A stretch of DNA of 64,000 nt from Perilla frutescens (taxonomy: Eukaryota; Streptophyta; Magnoliopsida; Lamiales; Lamiaceae): assembly GCA_026008535.1 (NCBI GenBank), contig BRKX01000002.1:70639380-70703379 (forward strand), given 5' to 3'. How positions within the stretch are numbered: position 1 is the stretch's first letter; each line of letters starts with the position of its first letter. A program made the position numbers and the translations under genes. Below, piece after piece: positions 10,220 to 22,888 of the stretch. The notes below the pieces were generated by a model, which saw only the letters and a list, made by a program, of their open reading frames with translations, was not told where the DNA came from and did not search any database.

Positions 10220-11397
10220 CGGATGAAATCCTCTAGTCCGCTTTTGGTGTCCCATTCTGTGTCCCACATCAAAACTACGTAGTTTTGATAATTTTCTAAT
10301 CTATTAAATTTTACACGGCTCATTCAAGCCGAGCCGATGAAAAAAATTTATTTGGTATTTTCTCTCTTTCCAAATCAGAATCACTCTCTCACTCATGCAT
10401 CCCGCGATTTTCTTCTCTCTTTTTTCTTCCACAATTTTTCTTCTCGCTCTTCTCCATTGACGGCTCAATCAGTAATCCTCCGACAACAACATCGTCTTCT
10501 CCTATCGACACCCAATCAGAAATCCTCCAACAACAGCAGCGTTTTTTCCATCGGCGGCTCAATCAAAAATCTTCCCACAACAGCGGCGCCTCTGTTCTTA
10601 TTCTTCCGCCAATTTTAGACATAATTAGTCGGTTAGTTGATTTTTTAATCTGTGTGTTTCGTGTTTGTAAGACCTTCTATATTTTTCAGTCAACTCGTAA
10701 TTTTATGTCGTCATCAATGGTGTTCTATATATGAATCGTATATGATTGTATGAATCACATGTGTTGAATTAGAACTATGATCTTGAGAATGAATTCTCTT
10801 AGTTACTGATGTTTTGTGTCCTTCCTCCTCTCTAATTATTTTAACTATATTGACACCTTTTGGTTGTTGCCTTTGCCATTTTTATCACTATTTGCTTCCG
10901 TCTATTTCTCTACCAGTGTCATCCTATGGTTCTGTTTTTAAATTAAATAGAATGAAGCTTTTTTTTTAGGTTTCAGAATTTCCATCAAGACTCAATGCTA
11001 GTTTTCTGCTCTACGTGGTGTTATTGATTGTAAACTTCTGATTTTCCCAATTTGGGGAATGTCTAGAAGTATTGGGATGTGTTGCAATGAAGGTAGAACA
11101 TTGAATTATTGTAGTTAATTGTGAATTGTTTTTTTATATTTGCATCCTTCCAGCATGGTAGAACAGTGTTAGGTACTAAATGGTGCTTCATAGCTCTGTA
11201 ATTTGTGTTCACAATAAATGTGCTTGCTTTGAAGATTGGATATATAGAACTGTAATGATTTAACATATGTAATTGCTCTTCTGAACATGAATGTATATAT
11301 TCCCATCGACCATTGAATTCTTGAATAAATAAGCCTCTGTTTGTTTAACATGTTACAGGGGGGCAAGATTAAGTCTGTTACTAGAGGATTTCATCCG
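10220..11397. mobile_element. Mutator-like element, possible Pack-MULE
   Basis: Perfect 17-bp TIRs, CGGATGAAATCCTCTAG, at 10220-10236 and inverted at 11381-11397. They are flanked by a perfect 9-bp TSD, ATCCTAGCC (10211-10219 and 11398-11406). The interior has no transposase. It contains a CT-rich leader followed by an open stretch (10337-10618) with three diverged copies of a unit resembling CAATCAGAAATCCTCCAACA, then a T-rich, intron-like stretch. This looks like a captured 5' end of a host gene, the hallmark of Pack-MULEs, though the donor is not identified. Confidence 0.9.
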
Positions 11398-11406
11398 ATC
11401 CTAGCC

Positions 11407-11458
11407 AGCAGTACCCAATTAAACATGCATGTTGGATATAATTAATTATTTATATTCT

Positions 11459-11490
<32 letters not shown>

Positions 11491-12265
11491 CTCAATCAGA
11501 TGTTGAACCCGACTTCAACATTATTGTTAATGTATATGTACTATATGTGCACACATATAGACATATGTATAATTAATGAGTGTGATTTGCATCATATGAC
11601 ATCGTCTACTCCCAAGTTATGTATGTCAACCGTATACCAAACATTAAAATTATAATTTTTCTTTCATTTTTCTTTAATTTTAATTTTCTTTTGGTTTAAT
11701 ATAATTTTAGATTATTATTTAGGGTTTATTCCACCCAATTAGTATTTATAATTATTTTTTAATATTTAATCTTCATTCTTATTCCAAACTTAGGGCATAT
11801 AATTTTTAAAAATTTTATTTTTTAGTAATAAATATTGATCATGATTAGCTATAATATAATAAGATTTATTTTTATAAAAAACATTATTAATACTATATAA
11901 TTTTGATGTTGGCACCCGACTAGAAATCTTATTCGGATTTTACATAGGCCGACTCAGGAATTGATATATATTGACGAAATTGGAAATGTTATAATATTTA
12001 TATATACCACTTATCTTTAATTATTTGAGTATCATCCAATAAAATTGGAATTTAATTTTCTTGTACTTTGTGAAATGCCTTATTATTATTTAGAGATTGA
12101 ATGATTGATTCTTAATTTTTTTATTATTTTTCTTTTGCTGCGGCAGAAAGAACAAAAGGAAGACCTACGTTCAAATACAATAATTAACATGTATGCCTAT
12201 TTACAGCAAAATTCTCTTAGGACGACTTCTAAGTATACACATATGAAGTCTTGGCCCCCCACCTT
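11407..12265. other. AT-rich intergenic DNA
   Basis: Contains an AT microsatellite at 11461-11489; otherwise nothing recognised. Confidence 0.5.
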
Positions 12266-12278
12266 ACACACACACACA

Positions 12279-12329
<51 letters not shown>

Positions 12330-12360
12330 AGGGGGGGAGGGGGAGGGAGAGAGAGAGAGG
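12266..12360 (+). promoter_or_regulatory. microsatellite core promoter of the GLV-like gene
   Basis: A (CA)n run, a (TA)n run of about 45 bases (12281-12326) ending TATATAAAGAG, then a purine run of GGGGGGGAGGGGGAGGG type and (GA)n. The last TATATAAA sits about 55 bases before the ATG and is a plausible TATA box, so the core promoter would lie within a length-variable repeat. Confidence 0.45.
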
Positions 12361-12378
12361 GAGAGAGCTAACATAGTT

Positions 12379-12785
12379 ATGGGAGTACTAGTAATTAGAA
12401 TTGCCATTTTCTTTCTCTGCTTGTTCTCCAGTCAGCAATATACAAGTTTAGCTGGTCATTCAGGTGAGATTTTCTTATCTTAATTAATATGACATTTATT
12501 TCGAAGGTAAATTATACAAAGACGTAGTTACATAGTTAAATATGCTGAAAATATTATTTACAATAACAAGTATATTGTACATCTGAAATGCTAATTAAGG
12601 TTAATTCATGATTATCAATACGCGCAGGTGCCACTGTTATGGTAGCTTCGATGAATCAACGCCACGAATTGGAAGTACAAAAGGGCCAGCCGGCGGTGGT
12701 GAATGGTGGCGGCGGTGGATTTTTGGCTGAGGATTACTCTATGCCTCGGAGGAGACGACCAGTCAACAATGAGTTTCAACCTTGA
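12379..12785 (+). CDS. GLV/RGF/CLEL-type secreted peptide precursor
   Basis: Exons 12379-12463 and 12628-12785 join in phase over a GT-AG intron (donor CAG/GTGAG, acceptor GCGCAG) to give 80 aa. Residues 1-26 are a signal peptide (MGVLVIRIAIFFLCLFSS). A variable middle with a Gly run follows. Residues 64-76, DYSMPRRRRPVNN, match the 13-residue pattern of GOLVEN/root meristem growth factor peptides: an N-terminal Asp-Tyr, the tyrosine being sulfated in this family, then Pro and a C-terminal Pro-x-Asn-Asn. Four residues (EFQP) trail it and would be trimmed. Family peptides are apoplastic signals perceived by RGI receptor kinases, controlling root meristem size and gravitropism. The cap of four arginines is distinctive. 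No single ORF over 60 codons covers the gene, so it is easily missed. Confidence 0.85.
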
Positions 12786-14076
12786 ATCGTCAAAGATATG
12801 TACTAGAGTTAGCTTTAAGGGGTTGACATTTCGTGTTATGATGTAACCAATGCAAGTCACGCGTATTTTATATTATCACTGTATTGGTTGATATCGTAAT
12901 TAATACATTGTATAACAAAATTTATGTCGTTTATTATACGTGTGTGTTGACGTGACGTGACTGTCCACGTGATTTAATTAACTATGATTGAACACATCAC
13001 ATTTAATTGACCGAAAAAGTTGGGGGATTTTTTTTAATTCCATTCAACTTCAAATGTACGTGGTATTATAATTGATTAAGTTTAAATATAATGTCTAATT
13101 TGGTGGAAACATGATGATTTATTTGATAATTTATTTATTTATTTTTTCTTATTTTCTCAATGTATTTCCTTATAAGATACCGTCAAGATTACACCTCGTT
13201 AGTAGTGCGTGATTATCCACTAGAGCGTATTCTAAAATGCCGTTAATTAGCCACCAATTATGGAGCTCCTCAATAAAAAAATAAAGAATATAACTATGTA
13301 TTAGACGACATCGGATATAAAATTATCAGCAATATAAATTTGTATTAATAAATAATAGTGTGCAGTCCCAGTGAGAATGGACTAGTGATGAAGTGAGATA
13401 ACTTGAACATCAAAAATTACAAGTTTGATTCTCTCAATACCACCATGTTAGGTGTGTGAAAAAAAAAATAACGTACAGCAATGAGGTTTAATTTGAAATT
13501 AAATCAAAATAAACATTAGTAAATTGAAACATAAAATGCATCTCAAAAGGCGAAATATTTTGTCACTTCTATACTTTAAGGGGCATGCATATCGTGTTAG
13601 TTATAATTAAATGTTTCCATATTCTAATTAAATTACTTTTCTAGCATCGAAGAAATGGATGTGATCTGCATGTTCTAAAAGGTAGAAGAATGTTCGTTAA
13701 TTTATACTTTATAGTATTAATTAACTTGGTTGAAAATTGAAATATTTGGCCTGCAAATCTAGGGATTTGTTTCACTTCACCTTTAATTAGCGTCTCCATA
13801 TATTCCCACAACTTTTTCCAAGCTGATGAAAGAAACAATCTTGATTATCATTTTTTAACATGTTTCACTAGTCTCGTATTCACTCACATAAATTACTTGC
13901 TAATATAAAGTGGTAGTATTTATTACACACATATAATGAAATTGTTATAATTTGTTTCCCAAATTACTGTAAAAGTTATAAATGCAAATGTTAAATATGA
14001 TATTGAAGTTAGTGTGAAATTATATCTTCAACATGTACAGTAGAAACTTAAAAAGCTTTACATAAAAAAGACAGCG
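12786..14076. other. intergenic DNA with a short SINE-like piece
   Basis: 13378-13475 contains ATGGACTAGTGATGAAGTGA and CAAGTTTGATTCTC, resembling A and B boxes, then GTTAGGTGTGTG and an A run: a likely SINE remnant. An open stretch on the minus strand at 13730-13838 (containing SAWKKLWEYMETLIKGEV) is not recognised. The rest is featureless. Confidence 0.45.
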
Positions 14077-14884
14077 CTAAATCGCACAATTTGTGCCGGC
14101 ACAAATGTAAAATTTAATAAAATTTTAATGTTAAATGACACTGTTATCCTTGATATAATTTTAATTAAAATTTATTCATCATTTTCTACACAATTTCCAA
14201 CTATTTAATGTGAATGCATTAATGGTCAATATTGCATGAGATTCATCCCTCATTTTCTACACCCATTCCCAAATACAATGAATTTGTCTAAAAAAATAAA
14301 AACAAAAATTAAAGCACTCAAATAAATATTTCTACTTGAACATGAATATGAAAATAATTTAGAAAACATATATACATAAAGAAACACATTATAACACTAG
14401 TTATTTTAGTGAACATGGATGATGCTGATATTATGGAGCAATTATTTGGTTTGAGTGAAAATGATAGCCTTATGACTGATAAAGAAGCAACCGATAATAA
14501 TTTTCTCATAATGTACAATTGATAATTTTTTTAAATGTTTTTTAATCAAGTAATTATAAATTGAATAAACATTTGATTAATTGAAGAATTGGAGTTCAGA
14601 GTATAATTATCTTCTAAGAAATATTTTTTGATATATTATAAAATTGAACTCACTGTCATACTATGAATTGAATAAAGCCATAAAGTTAATTATATTATAA
14701 GACACTTTTTTTATTATTCAAAAAGTCATAATTAAATTGGGTTGATCAGTGAAATTTTTAGACCAAATGGAATATAATGAGTTCGTAAAAAAACACAATC
14801 TGAAAAATAATCAGTGGTTGTTGAAGCTTTATATAGTGAGAGGAGTTGTGCACTATGAATCGAAAGCCATAATGAAATTCTAGA

Positions 14885-15099
14885 GAAAATTTTGATTTTG
14901 GTCCCATAGAACATGGCCTAGTTTGATTTTGGTCCCAACTCTATCACATTTGATCCTATTTCAGAAATTATTATTAAATCTGGTCTCATAGGACCTGGAT
15001 TATCAAATTTGGTCCCACAATTTAGACCGAAAAAAAAGGGATAGCGACCGTCAGTTTTGGGACCAAAATAGATACTATGGGACCAAAAGTGAAATTTTC
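14885..15099. mobile_element. small MITE with GGTCCCATAG termini
   Basis: Ends GAAAATTTTGATTTTGGTCC (left, then CATAG) and GAAAATTTCACTTTTGGTCC (right, read inward, then CATAG) match at 22 of 25 positions. The interior repeats GGTCCCA several times. No clear TSD. Confidence 0.65.
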
Positions 15100-15229
15100 A
15101 GTGAAATAGAAATCCTAAAATGCAATCAGCTATGAACGATTTTTAAATTGAAAAATTAATCAAATGTTAGATTTGAAAATAGAGGTACTTTTTATTAATT
15201 TCTTTTTAAAATTGGGTAATTTAAAAAAA

Positions 15230-15424
15230 TACTACAATAAAAACGCGATTTAACAACAGATTATATTTCGTTATTAAAATACCGACACATTAACAAGTGA
15301 TTAAGATTCAGATAATTAATGACGGTTTTTTTTGTCTCAAACTTAACAAAGAACACACGTCGTATTTTAATTTTAATTTTTTATTTTTTTATGTTAACGA
15401 CGCAATAACAATAGATTTTTCTAA

Positions 15425-15479
<55 letters not shown>

Positions 15480-16059
15480 ATATATATATTTATTTTTTTT
15501 CAATTACTAATTAATTACAAATATAATTTTTTTAATATTTTTATTTATTTTACATGATAATTTTTAATTTTTTAATTACTATATAATTACGAATTTGAAA
15601 TCAATCTTTTTAATATTATTGATTTTTTATTTATTTTAAATTTTATAATTTATTTCAGTTTTTAATTTTTTAATAATATATAATAATTTTTAATATTATA
15701 TATACTAATCAATTACGAATATAAATTTTTTTAATATTTTTATTTATTTTACTTTGTAATTTTTAAATTTTTTTCATATTATTAATGTTTTAATTACTGA
15801 TTAAATATGAATTTGAAATTAGTATTTTTAATATTATTAATGTTTTATTATTTTACATTTTTAATATTATATATATTTTTTATTTTTCAATTACTAATTA
15901 ATTATGAGTATAAATTTTTATTATATTTTTATTAGTTTTACTTTACGATTTTTAAAATTTTATATTACTTTATATATTTTTATTATTTTATATTATTTTT
16001 TCATATTTTGGGCTTGTCTTGGCGCGCTTCCATCGCTAAAATGTGAATTTTTTGTAGTG
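15230..16059. mobile_element. non-autonomous CACTA element
   Basis: The right end, read inward, begins CACTACAAAAAATTCACATT; the left end is TACTACAATAAAAACGCGAT, a one-base change from CACTACAA. The flanking 3-bp TSD is AAA on both sides. CACTA ends with 3-bp TSDs define the En/Spm superfamily. The interior is a very AT-rich array: (TTA)n at 15426-15478 and then about three diverged copies of a unit of roughly 190 bases with words such as AATTACGAATTTGAAAT. Confidence 0.75.
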
Positions 16060-16816
16060 AAAGTTCAAAATGTAGGTATGCAAGTATAATTTTTCCTTGA
16101 TTTTTTACTTTACATTTTACAAGAATTTAATTATGAAATAATCAACCATAATAATGAATTATTAGTTGAAAATTAAAATTAAATATTAAAAATAATTATA
16201 AACTCTAATTAGATGCGGTGAACGCTCATAAATAATATTGTAAAATTAAACTAAATAAATAATTTCTCTGCTTTTAGGTGTGTAAACGAGCCGAGTCGAG
16301 CTGAGTATCTTCTTGATCGAACTCGAGCTTGATAGAAAATAACACTAAATAAAAAAAATTGGTTTTCTTTTAATTTAGTAGTTGTAATTTGATGATTTGG
16401 TGAGTAGACATATATAGATGTATGTTGGTGGGAAATTTGGATCCAAATCAGGTTAAATTTCCCTCCAAATCAGTTCAATTTTGCCTCCAATTGACTTGTA
16501 AAAATTTTTCTGAAATTTTTCTGTATGAGACCAAAATCGATACCAAAATGGGTCCAAAATCGAATTTTTCTCTGAAATTCTATACGACACGTTTTTTTAC
16601 TAATCAAAGAATTATAATCAAAATGGGTTAATAAATGATATTAATGGAAGAATTGGAGAGTTCATTTAATAATGATAGGAGAGAGATGCAACATAAATTA
16701 ATGGAGAGAGAAATATAAAGTTTCAAACTTTTAAAAAATAAATAGTCCAATAAGAACAATTTAGTCATTTAACATTAATTTTTTACTATTGTGCTAGCAC
16801 AATTTGTGCTAAATAG

Positions 16817-17579
16817 AATTATCCACATAAAAAATAGTTTTAAATCACACACATTTCGGTATGTGATTGTCACATGGCGAAATTTCACTATCACAAGTGA
16901 TAAAACACAATACTGATGTTGCTTCGATTCACTCCCTTGACAACACGACACAAATATACAAGAAACCTATTATAAGTACAACTAGAGAATAAGTTTAAAA
17001 CATACTATATAACATTTAGATAGTACTGCAACTTTGAATCCTAAACTATCTATTCAAGCATCTAATCTACACACACAACCAAAAAATATCTATTGGTTGA
17101 TTGAAATAATAGAGTCAATGTTGAACAGAAGGCTGAGATCTATTGGTTGATTGAAATAATAGACTCAATGTTGAACAGAAGGTTGAGAAACTCAAAGAAA
17201 AACTAGAACTCAAGCTCTCTTGATTTTCTCACTCTTCTTGGTGATATTTTCTCCGTTTGGGTGCCTTCTGAAAACCACGATTCATAGAGTCCTCTAAATG
17301 CAGCGGTTTCCTCATGATTCCTCTTCGGTTTGCAGTGTTTCCCATTATCCCTCTATGGTAATGGATTAGTGAAAACTGTCTCCAACACAACTTCCCACAT
17401 CCTCCACCTGAGGCCGGTTAGTTAGTAGATAAAGGAAATGAAAAAATTGGATCTAAAATGTAGTAACTAATTTTGACTATCTCAAAGTTATTTTTAATTC
17501 GAGTTCGTTACCAAATTAATGACAAATGAGAGTGAGAAAAATTGAATTGATATGTTATTAGTTGTCATTGCTTCTGTCC
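16817..17579. repeat. intergenic DNA with an exact tandem duplication
   Basis: 17088-17137 is repeated directly at 17138-17187 (50-base period, two mismatches). The unit begins ATCTATTGGTTGATTGAAAT. The surrounding sequence is not recognised. Confidence 0.8.
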
Positions 17580-17793
17580 CTTGCAGATGATGGCCTAATG
17601 ATGGAGTGGTGTAAGTTTGAGAGACTAAAATTTTTGAGTTTGGATCTTACCAACACCGCTAAATGTGAGTTCGTCACACATTATTTTTCAAACATGATTT
17701 TTCCGTCACACCTCGAGAGTTAGCTAGTCCGTAATCCGCATCGTGAGATAGCGGCCGAGGATCAGTATGTCACTCTCATCGTAAAAAGAAATT
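17580..17793 (+). mobile_element. tRNA-derived SINE, copy 2
   Basis: GATGGCCTAATGATGGAGTG matches the A-box region of the SINE at 7150, TTGAGTTTGGATCTTACC takes the B-box position, and CAACACCGCTAAATGTGAG follows as in copy 1. Short imperfect flanks TTGCAGAT and TTGCAAGAT may be the TSD. It is diverged and lacks a long A tail. Confidence 0.65.
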
Positions 17794-18731
17794 GCAAGAT
17801 AATTAACAAGTCTTATTTGATGAGAACTTAGACTTTAGTTGCCATGTGCCTCATGCATGTGAAGTAGTCAACATAAGGGTGAAAGTTGTTAACACAGCCT
17901 CTTTGGTTTCACACAATTTTAGAGATTTTTTTTCTCGCCACCCATAGTTAAAAGGATTGGAATACTTGTCGAAAAATAAAAATAAAAAATATCCTAAAAA
18001 AATGAAAATATCATAAACTTGAAGTAATTACATTCTAGCTAGTATATGAACTTTGATCTATGTAATAAATTTAGCGGGAAAGTCAAATTCTTGCTGGAAA
18101 TTCAGGACAAATTAGAAAGATGAATTTTCACATGAGATCACGGTGAGACACATAATTTTTCGGTCGTCGAATTTTTTCTCTCATCCTAGAGTTATTACAA
18201 TTTTCAAATTTTAGGTACTAAAATATAATTATTTAAAATTCATCACATTTTTTAAAATTTACTAAATAAATGAGGTTATGAATTGTAATTAACCGTACGT
18301 AATTACCCCCCATAAATATAGGAATTGGGCTAAAGCCCAACTAGAGAGGACTTGTTTAGGCTTCCGTTCAATTATTAAGTGGAGGCAGAGCTTAGCTGTA
18401 TTTGAGACTTAGCTTTTTTTTATTGAAAGCATTCAATGCCGTATTTAAATTGGTGAGCTATGTTAAAATTTATGATGAATTGCCCAGTTTTTTTTAAAAA
18501 ATGTCATATTTTACGGTTTTATTTTTATTTTAGTAAAGTACGTCATTAATTGATTTTGATTTTTTTAGTTTGTTGATAAACGATGTTAATACGGACGAGA
18601 TCTTCTATTCAATATTTGATATTCAAGTCGGTGTTTCGGTATAAATATTACTTTCAATATGTGTTTCACTATCAACATTTGATAAATAACCGTTAGATTT
18701 GAAGTATGATTTTTATTTCTATTTTTTTATT
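17794..18731. other. intergenic DNA
   Basis: AT-rich, no gene seen. A 16-bp palindrome TTGGGCTAAAGCCCAA lies at 18325-18340. Confidence 0.5.
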
Positions 18732-21700
18732 TGAGACCGCCTAACGGGTCTCTTACGTTAGACGGATCTCCTAACCCGACCCGCCTCAGACCCGACCCGG
18801 TACTATATATATTAAAAAATAAAAATCGAATCTCTCATCTCTCTCTCTCTCCCGCGATTCTCTCCGCACGTGTCTCCTCTCTCACCATCTCTCACCACCG
18901 GCAATTCTCTGCATCGATAACCGTTGCTTCTCCCCACAACCGCACCCTCCACCATCTTCCTCCACAACCGTTGCTTAACTATACATATCATCTCCCCCAG
19001 CGCACCGTCAACTATCGCGACCACCGCCATAGGAATTGGTGCCACTATACCATAACCACCATCACCAACTGTCGCGACCACCGGCGCTGGTTTCATATCT
19101 GAAACCGACACTCTGTTATCAACATCTTCGCCGCGTTGTTGAATTTCTTATTGTATGTTTATTTTAGAACTTTTAAATTAGGGCATTTTAATTTAGTGTA
19201 TTTTAATTTAGGGCATTTCAATTTAGGATAACACAACATCCTAATTTGAGTTGATTGTAGTCATGTTGGTTCTGTTTATGTGCTATTACTTTATGTTTTA
19301 TTAGTTCTGTTTAGATGATAGTAGTTTATATTTTGTTGGTCTGATGAGTTTTGTAAATTTTGAAATGTTGGAAGACACTATAGTGCGTTTATGATTTCTT
19401 GTTTTATTGATAGTGACACTTCATTGCATTGGTAGTGATTATTACGTTAATTATTAGTGATACATGACAACATTATTTATAGTAGTTGATTAAAAATTAA
19501 AAACAATAAGCAAACGAGTTGTGTACTTGTGTCATTAAAACATGTTGCAGTTTGTTATTAAAATTCAAATATGCTCTAGCAATTTTTGTTCATGATTAGT
19601 GATACTTCATTGTATTTGTAATGTTGCTTACATTCATTATTAGTGATACTTTGTTGCATTTTTAAGGAATTTTATATTTTGCTTATAAGTTATGTCCCAT
19701 GGGATTTTATAATATTTTAGATGCTAGTATTGAATGTCAGTATTTTATGCTTTCACTTTTGTAATCTGCATCTTAGTTACATTGACAAAGTGAAGTAATT
19801 TGATGAATTTTTGGATAGATAGCTGTTGTTATGTTATACTTTAATATGTGAATTCTGCAACCTTGTTTTCTACACACGATTGATGAAATATTGTTTCTGA
19901 TTTTAATTTTTGCAGTTGGATTTTCGAAAAAAAATTATAAATGATGGAAAGAATTAAAAAGAGATTGCACGACCTATTGAGGATAGGAGAGATGATGAGA
20001 CCAGGTATGAATTTTTGTGTTAGAAATTATTATGTTATTAGTATTTTATTTCATGACACAGTGTTAATTTTACTAAATTATGTCATTTCTATTGAAGTGA
20101 ACATAAAAAAATAGATGATGATGTTAAACGTACATATAAGAGAAGAAAACCATCGACTAAGGAAAAGAAGGATAAAGAAGTAGTAGTGAGGTATTATATA
20201 TTTGGTTAATGTGCTGTATCTATGCCACATTTTGTATTTATTGTATTTGGTTTAGCAAATCTAATGTGTGATATTTTTAGTATTGCGCTTTGTTCTTAAA
20301 ATTCAAATATCCTCTTACAAGTCTTGTTCATTATTAGTGATACTTCGTTGTATTGATAATGATACTTAAATGAATTATTAGTGATACTTTATTGCATTGT
20401 TAAGGAAGTTGATTAAAATTTAAGAATCTAATATGCCAGTCTTGTTCAGTATTACTGATACTTCATTGCTTTGTTAGTGATGCTTCACTGAATTATCAGT
20501 GATACTTTATTGCATTATTACTGATGTTAAGGAAGTTATCATTATGAAATAATTGATAATGTTCAATTAAGTGAATATTCATTAAATTACTATTTTAATT
20601 TAATTTTATATTACAGCGATCATGATGCTAAGGAAGATGATGAATGTGATACTAAGCAGGATGAAGTTGCTAATGAGAGGTAATTCTTGTTTATTAATAG
20701 TGCTACTTCATTGCTTTGGTAGTGATTCTTAACTAAATTATTAGTGATACATGACTGCATTGTTTATAGTAGTTGATCAAAACTTATTACTACAAATCAG
20801 TTGTGTGATTAAAATATGTTAAAATGGCATGAGTTTGTGTAAAACTTTAATTGCTTAATGTGTTGTATCTATGCCATGTTCCATGTTTATTGTATTTGGT
20901 TTAGCAAATGTGTTGTGTGTTGTGTGCTATGCTTACTGTTGCGCTTTGTTTCTTAAAATTCAAAAATGTTATTGCAAGTCTTGTTCATTATTAGTGATAC
21001 TTCATTGTATTGATAATGATGCTTACATGAATTATTATTGATACTTTATTGCATCGTTACTGATATTAAGGAAGTTATCATTATGAAATAACTGATAATG
21101 TTCAATTAAGTGAATATATTTTATTAAATACAATTAACTGCATTTTTAATTATTGTTTTAATTTAATTTTATATTGCAGTCAACATGATGCTAGGGAAGG
21201 TGATGAATCTGATGAGAGTGGTGATAAGGACGATGATGATTCTTGCTCTCCACCTGAAGCCAAACATGAAGTTAAAAGAGTGAAGATGAAAGATAATACG
21301 AACAAGAGGAAATCATATGACAAGAAAGAAAAAAACGTATAATTATTATTGATAAGAAAATAACAAGAAGGAATCATGACAAAAAAATGAAGAATCTGAT
21401 GACACGTAATTCATTTTCATTATTATTGATACACTGCTATATTTGATAGTGATATATTACAACCACAAAAGTTATAATTAATAATCTATCATTTTTTTTC
21501 ATTTCAGTGATATAAGTTTTTTGACAAAGTGTAGGCATGTTGGGCTCTGTACACTTGCTCCAAAACTTAATAATTATCAAAGAAGGGCAGTTGAAGAGAT
21601 TGGTTTTTCTGGGATGTTGGAATTAAGAGGGTTTGAGAGGATGCCATAGAAGAGGATAACATGGTTCATCGAGAACTTCAACGAAGCCAGTCGTGTACTA

Positions 21701-21878
21701 TATTTTGAAGGTAATAAGAATCTAGTTATTACCTCTGATGATGTGCATGATTTGTTTATAATACATAGGAATGATGGGTTCCTGTATTAAGGAATGATGA
21801 GCAGACCAAGAATTTTATTACAGAATTTAAGAATAGAAATAATATTGGAAATAACTTTCCCTTGTCATCAGTTCAAAG

Positions 21879-22503
21879 CAAGGATGAAAATATTGCTATC
21901 GCATCGCATATCACAACTTCAATTTTACGGATATATCGCCGGATATATCGATATCGCAGAAAATTGAAAAAAATAATGGAAACTATATTAAATTTTTTGA
22001 AATTTAGCAAGAAATTTTAGGAACTATTATAACATATTATTATGCACATATTCTACTCAAAATTTTGATAGAATTGTATTTTGAAAGCAAACATATGAAT
22101 AATACAAAAATATGATAATTAATATGATAATATGATATCTTATCTTAAAACGAAAATATGATAACTACTATTGAAAAATTATGTCACCTCATTTCCAAAT
22201 TGAGCTACACCATTAGAGTTTGGGTCCAACTTGTTAAGCAGCGTGAGTGTCTTTGTAAAATAAAGAATATTGAAACTCAAATAATTACATTGAACACCTA
22301 AAAAAGACCACAAAAATATATAGTATTAAATAAAAATCAAAATATATTATAGAAATATAAAAAAATTGTGATTTTTTGCGATATGTTGCGATTTATTGCG
22401 ATATTTTACCGATACGTGGGGAAAAGATATTCTCCCTCATATCCATATCGCAATGTGAAAATCCGCGATATATCTGCGATATTTCTCGATATTTCAATCA
22501 TTG
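21879..22503. mobile_element. hAT element nested in the Ulp1 gene
   Basis: An exact 8-bp TSD, GTTCAAAG, lies at 21871-21878 and 22504-22511. Ends CAAGGATGAAAATATT and CAATGATTGAAATATC (right, read inward) are imperfect TIRs. The interior has many GATATATCG/CGATATTTC words at both ends in inverted orientation. Non-autonomous; it splits a Ulp1 exon. Confidence 0.85.
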
Positions 22504-22888
22504 GTTCAAAGAATGTTAGTTGGCATGGAAAATGGGGGATGATTTTAAAAGATTGTTTGTTCTGTATGTTTTATCAACTTTTTTTACTCCAACTGTGAAT
22601 CAGTTAGTTGATATGAGTGTCATGATATCGTTGATGTCTGTTGAGAGGATCTCTTTTTTTGATTCGGTTGGGTATGTCTTGGATAGATTGTGTTCAGTTA
22701 TTAATTATTTTCATAAATCTAGGAATCTTATACACTTGAATTGTTGTCTTCTAGTGTTGCCTCTGTTTTATTTTCATAGGTTTAAGTGGCAAGGTCATGT
22801 GTCACCTTAGACACTACCTTTAATTCAACACTGGGATAAACTGTCTATTAGAACTAGATTACGAGCTAAGTTAAATATGGGTAGGTTT

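Larger units (their letters stand above)
14085..16808. mobile_element. 2.7-kb TIR element hosting two insertions
   Basis: Left end CACAATTTGTGCCGGCACAA and right end, read inward, CACAAATTGTGCTAGCACAA, continue as related inverted sequence for about 65 bases (both contain TTAATGTTAAATGAC). An 8-bp TSD, CTAAATCG (14077-14084) and CTAAATAG (16809-16816), has one mismatch, suggesting hAT. No transposase is left; a short open stretch at 14409-14521 (MDDADIMEQLFGLSENDSLM) is unidentified. Two other elements sit inside, at 14885-15099 and 15230-16059. Confidence 0.75.

Noticed and set aside
15297..15557. 86-aa Tyr/Phe-rich ORF
   Set aside because: Low-complexity (TTA)n interior of a CACTA element.
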